Of a stretch of 64,000 nt of DNA, positions 1 to 11,378 are shown piece by piece (position 1 is the first letter of the stretch; each line of letters begins with the position of its first letter). Source of the DNA: Mikania micrantha (lineage: Eukaryota; Streptophyta; Magnoliopsida; Asterales; Asteraceae); NCBI GenBank assembly GCA_009363875.1, contig CM018692.1:446501-510500 (forward strand). The letters run 5' to 3'. Below the pieces are notes generated by a model. That model was not told the origin of the DNA and did not search any database. It saw only the letters and a list, made by a program, of their open reading frames with translations. The position numbers and the translations under genes are program-made.

Positions 1-688
1 GAGTCTAAATGGGTCGTTTTTCACATCAAGTATATTATTTATCAATCTTACACTTTTGGAATCCATTCAATTCACATAGTGTTTAAGTTACCCACCTTGA
101 CATGTATTGTGTTTAGGTGTTACCCATCTTAACCCGCTCTAAGTTATAGTGTTATTCATCTCAACCCAAAATACACTAGTTGTTTGCCTAAATCAACTCA
201 TTTATCTTGCTTTAGGTCAAGATTGCTGGATCTACCGAAAAAATTCATCATAACCAACTTTTTGATATAAAAAAAAAAGTCATTTTAAACACATAGTTCA
301 CAAATATTTATTATAAAATATTTTGATACCTGTTCAACCTAAAAGTATACACAAATGATTGGCCCATTTTAAGTACATACAAAGCAGAGCCAATTTTAAG
401 TATATAACCACTTGTCTTCTATTACTCCTTGTATATATATATGTGCTTAGCATGATGTATAAGTAGGGTTCTCAATTTAAAAGTTAAAACTGGGTACAAT
501 GTTTTTATGCAATCAAACGTATAAGATGAAATTAAAGTAGACATATGGAGTGTTACATGTGATTCAGGTACAGGAAATACAACTGGTAACTTCACTGGAC
601 CAAGATGGGATTAAAAATACATTACAGAGGGTGCTGGAGCGTGTGCCGTGAGTTGATATTCGCTTACAGTTGTTGATATTGCCTTGCC

Positions 689-691
<3 letters not shown>

Positions 692-746
<55 letters not shown>
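692..746. repeat. (TA)n microsatellite
   Basis: An uninterrupted run of about 27 TA units. Likely polymorphic in length between individuals. Confidence 0.97.
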
Positions 747-750
<4 letters not shown>

Positions 751-886
751 ACATTCTTTTACTGCATGCATACATGCATATGGTTCAGTTCATACACAAT
801 CACCATCTTTATTCTAAAACCACCTCAGCTCAAGAAGAGACTTACAGCTGTACGTGGAACATGTTTCATCAGATATCTTAACCACT

Positions 887-895
887 GTATGTATG

Positions 896-925
<30 letters not shown>
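887..925. repeat. (GTAT)n microsatellite
   Basis: About 9 to 10 perfect copies of the tetranucleotide GTAT. Confidence 0.97.
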
Positions 926-926
<1 letters not shown>

Positions 927-994
927 TTAATTGATACACCTCAAGAAACAAACGAGTCATCTAAACCCCCATCTATATTCCAAACAAGGCAGAC

Positions 995-3462
995 TGTAAC
1001 ACCCCAACCCTATTTAGAGCTGACGTGTCACTTGATACAGTAATCAGAACAATTAACATAATAACTTAGTACTAAATCCAATTGCAATCCTTAAATAAAC
1101 AAAATCCTTAAACTAATTCAACTAGAAAATAAACAAATGTCTTAAAATCAAATGCTAATAAAATCAACAATTCTTCAACTTGACATCCTAATTTCCTTGT
1201 TTTACTCTCTTCACACATTCCCAGTAATCTCTTGAGTACCTGCCGTATATACAAAGAAAACCACAGAAAAGAAATACGGCTGAGCCAAAATTGCTCAGTA
1301 ACGGATAGAACAATAGCAAACAATACATTATCGAAACAATAAAACGAGAATATGACTTAAGAAAAATAAACAGGTCATATCAACAGGAAATACTCATATG
1401 AGCCAGTCTCGGTAACTCAATGATCAGTATGTACATTGGCTGCAGCCCTAATGTACCAGTAATGTGCAATGGAAGCGTGGGCACACACACTTAACCATTC
1501 ACCAATAACAGTAAACAATAATCATCCTAGGATCGATCCATACGCCTCTAAATAAACAATAAGTGCAACAACTTAGCACATCAATGAACAGTGAGAGACG
1601 CCGTGGACTAATCGCTCCGCCACAGATAGAGCACGTCAAGGGTGCCACAATTGACGCCCTATGAACCCATAAGTGGATGTGCTCGGGTATTGAGGTCAAA
1701 CAAACGATATAGTCAATAACAATGCAATATAAGTAACTAAGTCTCAGTAAGCAACTTAATCAATCATCAGGAACATGCGATAATGAGTTCAAGTATTTAA
1801 ATCTATCGCATGTATAACAATGTCAATAATAATCTAATTCAAATCATATAACAATAACAGAAAAGGGTCAAGTAGCAATGGCAATTCAGTTGAGACACAA
1901 AAGCTAAAATGCAACAATAGGAGAAGGGTCGGAATACGTACTCTAAACGAATAATATGAAAAACTAAAGCTACGATCGAAGGACCAGAAATCCGTACCTT
2001 AAGAATATTTCAACTCTTGCAAAATCTCTAAGGTCTGTCTTGGAATTTATGACCACCTAATTAAATACAATTTATTTAAAAATTAACGTTATGAACCATT
2101 TTGTAAAATAGATTTGGTGGGTCTTTTCTTTTCTTTAGTTAGTGCTCAAGTTAACACTTTTGAAACATAAACACATTTTAGCCAAACATTATTTGTAATT
2201 AAACGTTAGTACCAATTTTATATCTTTTTACTTATACATGTGTCTAACCTACATATTTATTAATAACCTTACTATTTAGATTTATTTGTTAATATTTATT
2301 CTATGAAGTGCATCTTACTTAAACATAACAATTTACTATTTCTTTATTTAACCAAATATAACTAAATCATGAAATTTAATAGCTAATTAATTATGGTCAA
2401 ACTAAAGGATTCGTTTTCAAGCAGCTTAAATTTTCTATCATAAATATTAGATTTCATGCACATCATGCAATTTCTAATACATATTCATCATTTTATTGCT
2501 CCTCTGTTTACTACACAATTCATTCAAAGCAGCTTCTTCACGTGAGGTTCAATTCATATGTGTGTTAGTAAAAGTGTGTTATGCTATATTACTGGAACAA
2601 ACACATGGGAACATAATTAACTTAGAATTTCAAATTCATTGTGCATTTGGGTGTGGTATGGTACAACCATACAAGCAAGCACCTCAAAACCTTTTTGCAG
2701 GTTTTTGTAGCTTGCAATTTATTTTATATATGGTTTCATTTAATCTATCATCCTAATCTATTTGATACAATATCTCTCAATAATATATACGAAAGACAAG
2801 CAGATTAGAATCGTTACCCGTATACAAAGAATGATCCGCCTGTCGTTAATTAAAACTATGGAAGTTAAATCGGACGACACGTCGCGTTCGTCTAAGATGA
2901 TCCACAAGAAGTTTCTGAAGCTTTATGTTGAACGTGCTAGTTGATCGTGATGACTAAGTGTATGATCTAGCATCAAACAAACGCCTACAAACTGTAAATT
3001 CTTAATCGTGCATGCTTTAAAACGTAATCGGTTCCAGATGCAAATATTACCTTCTGTAAAAAGAATACAATGCTAGACAGTGTCGGTTCTTCGTGGCGCC
3101 GGCTGTTGCGTGATAGAATTGAAGCATGACACACCGGATTATTGACGCTGCGAGAGATCAGATGAGTGGTGGAATAGTGGGGTTTCATGGCTTTAAAGAA
3201 ACTTCTACCGATCACACGAATGAAGGCGTGAACACTATAAACTCGGAAAGTTTGTTGCGGTGTTAAATTGGAATCAATAGGGATATGCTGGTAACTTACG
3301 TAAACTTCAATTACAATTACAAAATTCAATATATATTGTGAGGTGGGAATAATATCTCTCTAGCAACATAAAGTTTAAGTTTTATTATTAATATTAATAT
3401 TATTATTATTTATTAATGATTAATTATTAATGTTGTTATTATTATTTAGTTCGGTTATTTCA
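995..3462 (-). mobile_element. Solo LTR of a gypsy-type retrotransposon
   Basis: The 2468-bp block starts TGTAACACCCC and ends TTATTTCA (TG...CA). The five bases on each side are identical: CAGAC at 990-994 and CAGAC at 3463-3467, a perfect target-site duplication. There is no internal coding region, so this is a solo LTR left by LTR-LTR recombination. Orientation is read as minus: on that strand the sequence ends GGGTTGGGGTGTTACA, and its last 700 bases resemble in layout the downstream part of the LTR at 25330-28326 (a tract about a gained initial address, then a terminal GGTGT(G/T)ACA). The open frames inside it are short and unrelated to known domains. The orientation is less certain than the boundaries. 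Confidence 0.85.
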
Positions 3463-3467
3463 CAGAC

Positions 3468-4633
3468 AGCCTTAGTAACTTGTAAATGGGGTGAGCTTCA
3501 TTTGACCGCCTTAGGAAAACTCTTCACCCACCAAATAATCCCTTTTAACTTTCAAAAATAACCACAACTTTATAAAAATTTATTTTCACCTAAGTTTACT
3601 GTTTCTCTCCTATAATCATGTATTATATAAATTGAAGGTAACGTGTTTTATCATGAAAACGAAAAATAAAACACACCGACCGAAGAGCATTGTATTGTAA
3701 CTTTATATATATATATTTTTATGAGCTTATCAATATTAATGTCAATCAACATAACACGTGAAATAAAATTCGTAAAGTTTAAAAATACAATTATGGCTAT
3801 GGGCGGATATAGGCTTTTGGGTGTGGGTTCGCGGGAACCCACCGTGTTTCGAAGATTTTGTGGGAATTTTTTGTTTTTAAAAAGCTTAAAAGTTAAGGTA
3901 TTCTTACTAATATTTTTAGGATAAATCTTTAATGCAATTTTTTTCAACAGTTTGCCAATTTGAATGGAGAAAGTGGTCTTTATTAAAGGGTTCTTGATAA
4001 CTAATGCTTGGATTTTTATAAGATCGTATTAAATTATTTTCCGGTCATATAAACTTAGCACGTGGAATGACAGTTATTGGGGTTTTAACCCTTGGGATCG
4101 CCACTAGGGGCTTGGATCCTGCAAGAAGGTATCACACTTGCTCATGAGCTCAGAAATTTTAAACAAACGTTCTTTCCGAACCTTCAAACTATTTTATAAT
4201 GATGATGTTTTCTTTTAATTATTAACTTAATATATCGGTATCTCCCTTAGATATGTGATGAGAAGAAGAAAAATTCATAAGATCTCAAACATTGACTCCA
4301 GTTTTTAAAATTTTTTAATATTTAAAATTTTAAAATTTCCGGTTAGGGTTTCAACTCGTGGATCGAACGTCAAAGTCGCACCAGTGCACCACCGCCCTCA
4401 TCACCATGTATAGTCTCAAACTCACTACCAAGGGTTTCAAGTTTATAACCTCATTTCTAATACATGTGATCGAATCATATGATTAAAAATTTAAAAGACT
4501 GATCAAAACGAAAGCCAAACCAAAAATAAGCATTTTCATTGTTTTATTTGTAAAGTTAACAGTAAAAATACAAGTTTATTAGAAGTGGCATGCATCTAAA
4601 CTTAAGATGCCACCCATAAACAAAAAACATATA
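3468..4633. other. Intergenic; remnant with perfect palindrome and tRNA-like word
   Basis: No gene. A perfect 8-bp stem with GCGG loop (GTGGGTTC...GAACCCAC) lies at 3823-3842 inside what looks like an old transposon fragment. Near 4340-4400 the minus strand carries a GTTCGATCC box like the tRNA B box, consistent with a tRNA-derived SINE fragment, but no full cloverleaf is visible. The end of this stretch should hold the 3' UTR of the first reductase gene. Confidence 0.5.
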
Positions 4634-6111
4634 CTAAACAACCTCTTGATTGCCTTTCCAAGAAGACAACGGAGGAGTCTCTGAGTGTATCCATGTCAGA
4701 TGCATGAATGCATGTCTCTCTCCCTTCACAATATCACTTGTAGCAAAAGATTCAAGTTCAGCCATCTCTTCTGGTGTCAGTTTGATAGATACAGCCCCAA
4801 TGTTTTGCTTCAAGTTTTCAAGCTTTGTGGTCCCTGGTATGGGAACCACATCGATTCCTTGGTGGTGCACCCAGGCTAGGGCGAGCTGAGCTGCGGTGCA
4901 TCCTTTCCTTGTAGCCATCTCGTTCACTCGCTCGAATACAGCCTTGTTGTGTTCTGCATTCTGAAACCTCGGCATACTCTGTGGCATATACAGTGAAATT
5001 TCAAGACGGTATAGGGTGTAAATGTGACTGACTAGCTAGTGTGGTTTTCAAGGCATACCTTCCTGAAGTCACCCTCTATCAAGTTTTCAGCCAATGATGG
5101 ACCAGAAGCCAAGAACCCCCTGCCAATAGGACTGTAAGGAACAATCCCAATGCCAAGTTCTCTGCAAAACAATCTTTCTAGTAAACCAATCTGTTGATTT
5201 ATGTAATGGAATCACATTAAAGAGCATCAAAACCTTTGAAGATCACCTGCAAGTAGGAACAATTTCATCCTCCAAATCTCTAGACCACAAAGACCACTCA
5301 TTCTGTACAGCTGTTATTGGATGAACAGCATGAGCCCTTCTGATTGTTGAAGCACATGCTTCTGATAATCCTACATACTTCACTTTTCCTTCCTCTACCA
5401 GTTTCTTGAGTTCTCCCATCTTTTTTATTACATTACAGTTTGTCACATATACGGGGCGTTAATTTAAGAATAGCTCATGTTTAAAAATGAAATTGCAAAA
5501 GGAGCAGCAAATAAACCCAATCAAACAACTGGTTTTTTAAGTTTCTGCAGATGCAAATCTAGTTAAGACAACCATTTGACAAATTAAAAAAATAAAGCAA
5601 GAGAGACCAACCGTGACTTCGATGGGGACCCGAATATCAATCCGATGAACATAGTAGAGATCAATACAATCAACTCCAAGTCTCTTCAAGCTACCTTCAC
5701 ATGCTGATCGGACATACGCAGGATCACCAATCACCTCCGTCTTTCCATCCGTCCGTCGAATTCCAAATTTTGTAGCAATTTGAACTTTGTCTCTCAGTCC
5801 TCCTTCTTTCAAAGCCTGCAAAAATTTTCAATTTCCCGAACGAAAGAAAAAAAAAAAAAAACAAATCTGATCGGTTAATCAGATGTTACCTTGCCTAGGA
5901 GGATTTCATTGGTGTGAGGGCCGTAGACATCGGATGTGTCAAGGAAGGTGATGCCGGAGTCAATGGCCTGGTGGATGAGGTTGATCATATCGGCTTCGGG
6001 TTTGGGGAGGCCGTAGCCTCCGGTCATCCCCATGCAACCGAATCCTTGTGCTGAAACAACCAGACCTTGTGAACCGAGTTTTACTTTTGGGACATCCGCT
6101 GTCGACGCCAT
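4634..6111 (-). CDS. Aldo-keto reductase (perakine reductase / auxin-induced PCNT115-like), copy 1
   Basis: Five exons join in phase (minus strand): 6111-5890, 5815-5612, 5419-5247, 5161-5059, 4978-4634, giving 348 aa, the usual length for this plant AKR group. All introns have GT..AG borders; the donor of intron 2 is gttgg. The NADPH-dependent AKR catalytic tetrad is visible: D58 and Y63 in FLDTSDVYG, K90 in IATKFG and H131 in LYYVHRID. The SxxCxSTIRRAHAVHPI segment and the C-terminal PIPGTTKLENLKQN cofactor loop are also present. No signal peptide, so cytosolic. Family members reduce aldehydes or ketones of secondary or xenobiotic metabolism; the substrate cannot be read from sequence. A second copy follows 1.2 kb upstream in the same orientation. 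Exons 3 and 4 look homogenised with that copy (see findings). Confidence 0.95.
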
Positions 6112-7344
6112 TGTTGTTTCTGAATTCTATTAATTATTATATATGTGGACATATATATATATATGGTATATCGATGGATAAGGTTTGAACAGCAGAAAGC
6201 TTAATTTGACTTGTGATACGGATGTGAACTCACTGATGACGTCATTGCTTAAAAAAAGTAAAAAGAGAATCTCAATCTAATACTTGATTATAGAAAATTG
6301 TTCATAACCCGTCCCAAACCCAAAATCTCAATCAGAAATACCCGTCCTATATGTAGTGGGCTTTGAATAAACCCGTCGGACGCGAGTTTTTTTGTCATCC
6401 TGTCTTCCCTCGTGAACGAGCCAAGAGAGACTTGGTGGGTCGGCTCCAAAAAGTAAATGACCCAAATGCCCTCGACTTAATTTAATTTAAATATTTAATA
6501 GAGTTGGAAGAAAAATTGGAATCAAACTCAGGTCAACATATCAAAATCTTGAGACTCATTCGCTTGTTTTGTAAAGTTTTTAAATTTGATGCGTGTGTAT
6601 AAAAAATAAGAATGGGTAAATGCTCCTTAGTTAAATCACTCCACCACCACCACCTACTACTACTACTACTAATTAATGTATTAAACAAGTATCCGATCCC
6701 TCTTTAACTTCAAACCATCACTTCTTAAATCCTAAACACATGGTACTTTGCTTATGTGGAAGATTTACAATTGTCAACACATCAGGAACAACATTTTTTT
6801 TCATAAGATACTTGTGTTTAAGTGTTGTTACGTTCTTCAAGCTTTTAAAACTTATCACCAACGGAAGTCATAGCCATACAATTCGTGGCTCAAGTTCAAG
6901 AATCAAGGACTTACTAGATATGTAACGTTTTTACTTAACACGCTTTTTGCACAGCCCACCAAACCTGCTTCATCATCACCAATAATTTAACTTTTTTCCG
7001 AAACTAAACACGTCAAAAACATCCAACAAAGTCGCAATCTTTAAAGCTTATTTAAGCATAACACAAGGATGCAACAATCACGCTTTGAAAACCTCCTAAC
7101 ATATGGTACAGGTATTAAACCATACTTCAAAAAGGAAAGCTGACATGGCAAACATCTGACAGCTTAGCTTCCACGTCTGCAACTCTGATACAAGTACTTT
7201 TCATGGCATACAGTGCTACAACACAACAACTAAGCTTGACCTGAAAAGTAGCAGCAAGATGCGAGTGAGTGTACTCCTGATTTTCTTGTTTAATGACATG
7301 TATACCCAAGTGAACCATTTTAGTTCTATCAAAACACGTGTTAA
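6112..7344. other. Spacer between tandem reductases; promoter of copy 1
   Basis: Holds the upstream region of copy 1 (read leftwards from 6112) and the 3' flank of copy 2. A CCA/CTA trinucleotide microsatellite occupies 6641-6670. At 6530-6590 the minus strand has a GAGTTTGATTCC B-box-like word, perhaps a SINE head. No further exon was found. Confidence 0.55.
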
Positions 7345-9277
7345 TTAATAACTACCTTTCCAAGAAGACAATGGAGGCGTCTCTGAATTTATCCACGTCA
7401 TTTGCATATAAGCATGTCGTTCGCCCTTCACAACATCACTTGAAGCAAATGATTCAAGCTCAGCCATCTCCTCAGGTGTTAGTTTTACAGATAAAGCCCC
7501 AATGTTTTGCTTTAAGTTTTCAACCTTTGTGGTCCCAGGTATTGGAACCACATTGGTTCCTTGGTGGTGCACCCAGGCTAGGGCCAGTTGAGCAGTGGTG
7601 CACCCTTTCCTTGTAGCCATCTCATTCACTCGCTCAAATACGGTCTTGTTGTGATCCACATTCAGAAACCTTGGCATACTCTGCAATAAATTTCAGTAAA
7701 ACTTAAGTTTCATTAATGTTGTAATTACAGATTGATACAATGGGCTTGTGATTTACATCACTTACAATCAATATAATTTGATTTCATAATCACTTATTAT
7801 TCTGATAAAGCAAGAACACCTAATTATTTCCAACTTCAAATATATGACTATCAGAATTTAACTCAAGTTGCATAATCACATCTAAATGCACACCAAAGAA
7901 ACAAAAGTTCTCATTTTTTACTTTGCGCATGCCAACACAACATTACCATTTTCAAATTCAGTTTGAACCACATAATTCTTGAAGATAGAATTGGCAACTA
8001 TGCAACTAGAATTTCAATATCCAACACGATCAAAGCATGTAATGGAGAGCGACAGAAACAGAAAAACGGTTGGATCAAATCAAAATGCTTTGAGAATATG
8101 TTCTCATCATTTTCATTTTCTAGTTATGCATTATTTTCTTTAAGATGGGCTCATAATCTGGTCATATATTTGTGTATGAATGTATCTTGGATAATAGAAA
8201 CATCTCATCCTATGCCTATGAACACATCATACCTTCCTTAAGTCACCCTCTATCAAGGTTTCCACCAAATCAGGACCAGAAGCCAAGAACCCCCTGCCAA
8301 TAGGACTATAAGGAACAATCCCAATGCCAAGTTCTCTGCAAAACAATCTTTCTAGTAAACCAATCTGTTGATTTATGTAGTCGAATCACATTAAAGAACA
8401 TCAAAACCTTTGAAGATCACCTGCAAGTAGGAACAATTTCATCCTCCAAATCTCTAGACCACAAAGACCATTCATTCTGTACAGCTGTTATTGGATGAAC
8501 AGCATGAGCCCTTCTGATTGTTGAAGCACATGCTTCTGATAATCCTACATACTTCACTTTCCCTTCCTCTACCAGCTTCTTGAGTTCTCCCATCTTTCAT
8601 AATTACATTACAGTTTGTCACATATACGAACGTTAATTAAGAATAGCTCAATAAAGGATGACAAACAAACCCTAAGCACATTAATCTTGTTGCAGCTACC
8701 ATGCAAGACTCAAATTTCACAAACTAAACAGTTAAAATTCTCTCAAAAACACATTAGTTAAGGCACAGATAAAAGGACGGAAGACGAACCGTGACTTCGA
8801 TCGGGGTACGAGTGTCGATCCTATGAGCATAGTAGAGATCAATGCAGTCAACATCAAGTCTCTTCAAGCTAGCTTCACAAGCTGATCGGACATACGCCGG
8901 ATCACCACAAACATCCGGCTTTCCATCGATCCATCGCACTCCAAATTTGGTAGCAATTTGGACTTTGTCTCGAAGTCCTCCTTCTTTCAATGCCTGCGTA
9001 AAGTTTGAGAAATTAACAACAGAGTAAGAAACCCAGCTAGACTAATCGGAGCTACCTGGCCGATGAGGATCTCGTTGGTGCAAGGGCCGTAGATGTCGGA
9101 GGTGTCAAGGAAGGTGACGCCGGAATCAATGGCGTGGTGGATGAGGTTGATCATATCGGACTCGGGTTTTGGAGGTCCGTAGTTTCCGGACATACCCATA
9201 CAACCCAATCCCTGTGCTGAAACAAGTAGACCTTGTGAACCAAGTTTTAGTTTTGGGACCTCCGGTGTGGACGCCAT
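7345..9277 (-). CDS. Aldo-keto reductase (perakine reductase-like), copy 2
   Basis: Tandem paralogue of the previous gene with the same five-exon layout: 9277-9056, 8993-8790, 8593-8421, 8335-8233, 7680-7345, in phase, 345 aa. The AKR tetrad is conserved (D58, Y63, K90, H131), so the protein should be active. It differs from copy 1 at many sites in exons 1, 2 and 5 (for example WIDGKPDVCG where copy 1 has RTDGKTEVIG) and ends in SWKGSY, four residues short of copy 1 at the C terminus. Intron 4 is 552 bp against 80 bp in copy 1, which points to an insertion in one copy or a deletion in the other. The product is probably a cytosolic NADPH-dependent carbonyl reductase; the substrate is unknown. 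Confidence 0.95.
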
Positions 9278-10685
9278 TGTTGTATCTGAGTTTCAGGAAT
9301 GGGTTCCTGCGGAAGACAATGAAATCATCGATGGCGTCATTGCAAATCATATAAAAAAGATTCGTTTTTGGCAGTACACGTGTTTACAGATTTTAGTTGA
9401 GCATCTGCCAACCCAACGGCCAATAATATTTTAGTTACATGTGATATTAACCATGTATTACAACGAAATACTGGAAATTTAAAAACAAAAATTTAAAGAA
9501 ATTATTAAACGATTTTTTCATTAAAATAACTAAATTTACGTATTAATAACTACTTAAAATAAAAATTAAATACAATAGTAATTTGATAATTGATATATAA
9601 CTTTCTTATTTGTAAAGTAAAATAATAAACGTTAAAAATTCTAGTTAGTTTTTGGTCAAAAAAAATTTTTGTTGCAAAAACAAGCAGGTAATGCGTCATC
9701 TTTGTAATTGTTATTTAAATTACCTAAACTGAATTATCATTAAAATACAAGACTAAAAGTGTGATTTTCACTATTATTAAATTTTAGTTTTTAAAGAATT
9801 AAAATAAATATTTTTGATATAACAAAGGGGTTGTTTGATAGTCTCTTAAATGTCATTAAGAGACTATCTTTTAATAGATCATAATATGTGAATGGTTAAA
9901 TGATAACTTTACGTTTGAATAGTTAAGTGGCTACCTCTTGTCGTAATTTTAAATTAAATATTATCACTTGTCAATCGTCATCTAATTATCACATCGTTTA
10001 ATTATATCTTATATTAAATAATTATAATATTATTGTCCAAACCAATGACGTGCTACGGCTTCACATAAATTTACGTAAAGGAGCCAAGTATTTATATGCT
10101 GTTTTATTTAATGTATTGAATATATATTTATATAAATAATATATTTTGTTATAAAACTAACTATATGCAGGTAATATTTTTGATATACATAAATTAAATA
10201 ATTAATAAATACGAGCTAGTCAAGTTTAAGCTGAACTTGAGCCCGATAAACTACATACGAGCCATAATCAAACTTAGAAGTGGAGTTCTTAACAAGTTAA
10301 ACACAAACTCTAAAGTCTCCTAAGTTAAACGAGCCAAGTGTAGGTTCGCACTTTAACAGTACCCCTGCTAAATATATAAATAGGAGCTAGACAAAATAAC
10401 TATTAATTAAAATATAATTGAAAGCCTTGTTTTGCAGGCCGGTTTGATTGTGTGAAGATGGTCGGAGGAGTTGGTAGATGTGATTTTCATCCATAAAAAA
10501 AACTTAGACTTCAAATTAAAGGCCAATCTCAATTCTCATGACCCAATGATCAAAGCTTAAATTTTTGCATTCCATCACTTGCCTTCTAATAAACTTAACA
10601 TCAACTTTCCATACAAATATATAAAACCCACCATGCGTTATATTTAATCATCACCACCATTAATTATCACACATATATTTTCACC
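9278..10685. other. Intergenic between divergent genes; repeat remnants
   Basis: The spacer between copy 2 of the reductase (leftwards) and the proton channel (rightwards), so it holds two promoters. A perfect 13-bp inverted repeat with a 6-nt loop (GATAGTCTCTTAA, loop ATGTCA) is at 9837-9868, preceded by GGGGTTGTTTG, as at the ends of hAT-type MITEs. At 10210-10360 there is a degenerate 'gagct/gagcc' repeat of the same sort as at 18770-18880 and 59390-59800. Confidence 0.55.
10618..10626 (+). promoter_or_regulatory. Probable TATA box of the proton-channel gene
   Basis: TATATAAAA lies 60 bp before the ATG at 10686, a fitting distance for a short plant 5' UTR. Position and match are the only evidence. 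Confidence 0.5.
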
Positions 10686-11378
10686 ATGGATTCATCTCAA
10701 ATCCAAAACCAAAACCACCAACAACCGACGACTGTCATAACATCAATCAACATATCCATTCAAAATCTAATCAAATCATGCAAAAGACGGCAAAAATGGG
10801 AGTTCATTACAGGATCAACCAAGCTAAGTTCCAACAACAAATCTCCCTGGAGAAACCACTTGACAGGTTTCCTAGAATCAACCCCAATTCATACTATTGT
10901 TGTCATGTTGCTTGTTGTTGATCTTGTTATGGTAGTTCTTGAACTCTCAACAACTATCGTTTCTTGTCATGCAACCAACAAAACTAGCAGCAAGAAGGCA
11001 GATGCTTGGTATCATTGGCTAGGAATTGGAATCTTGATGATTCTTGCTACCAAAAGTGTGGCACTGGTTGTAGGGTGCGGGAGTTCCTTTTTTAAACGTC
11101 CCGGATTGGTTATTGATGGCGTTGTTTTGATTGGTGCCTTGATTTCTGAAATATTGATGGAACAGGTTGGGATCGGGTTGATTGTTGTGGTGAGCTTGTG
11201 GCGGGTTTTAAGGGTTGTTGAGAGTGTTTTTGAGTTGAGTGATGAGGCCATTGAGGTGCAGATAACAAGCATATTATGTCAATTTGAGTTGCTTCAAGAA
11301 GAAAATGAAAAACTAAACAAGACTATAACCGAAAAAGATAATATTATAGAAGAACTGCAAGAACAACTTGATAAATGA
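10686..11378 (+). CDS. HV1: Plant voltage-gated proton channel (Hv1)
   Basis: A single uninterrupted frame of 230 aa. It has a cytosolic N terminus with basic stretch KSCKRRQKW (30-38), then four hydrophobic segments of a stand-alone voltage-sensor domain: S1 about 68-90, S2 about 110-131, S3 about 140-158, S4 about 162-180. The S1 aspartate that is the proton selectivity site is present (D79 in VVDLVMVV), S3 has D144, and S4 has WRVLR with R173 and R176, the reduced arginine set of plant Hv1. A coiled coil follows (QFELLQEENEKLNKTITEKDNIIEELQEQ, here cited by positions 199-227), as in other Hv1 dimers. There is no pore domain. Family role: voltage- and pH-gated proton efflux, linked to NADPH-oxidase activity. 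An ATG at 10686 is the first in frame after the TATA-like site. Confidence 0.9.
   Translation: MDSSQIQNQNHQQPTTVITSINISIQNLIKSCKRRQKWEFITGSTKLSSNNKSPWRNHLTGFLESTPIHTIVVMLLVVDLVMVVLELSTTIVSCHATNKTSSKKADAWYHWLGIGILMILATKSVALVVGCGSSFFKRPGLVIDGVVLIGALISEILMEQVGIGLIVVVSLWRVLRVVESVFELSDEAIEVQITSILCQFELLQEENEKLNKTITEKDNIIEELQEQLDK

Larger units (their letters stand above)
1..994. other. Intergenic, repeat-rich, no gene seen
   Basis: No coding exon is supported here. The first 200 bases contain degenerate repeats built on 'accca/ttaaccc' words, as in many plant non-autonomous transposon remnants. Two microsatellites follow at 692-746 and 887-925. The open frames over these microsatellites are only dipeptide or tetrapeptide runs and are not genes. 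Confidence 0.6.

Noticed and set aside
670..930. Open frames over the TA and GTAT microsatellites
   Set aside because: The peptides are only IYIY and MYVC runs from simple repeats.
10686..11378. Reverse-strand frame inside the proton-channel gene (11012-11272)
   Set aside because: It is a shadow of the plus-strand gene; the plus-strand protein has clear voltage-sensor motifs.
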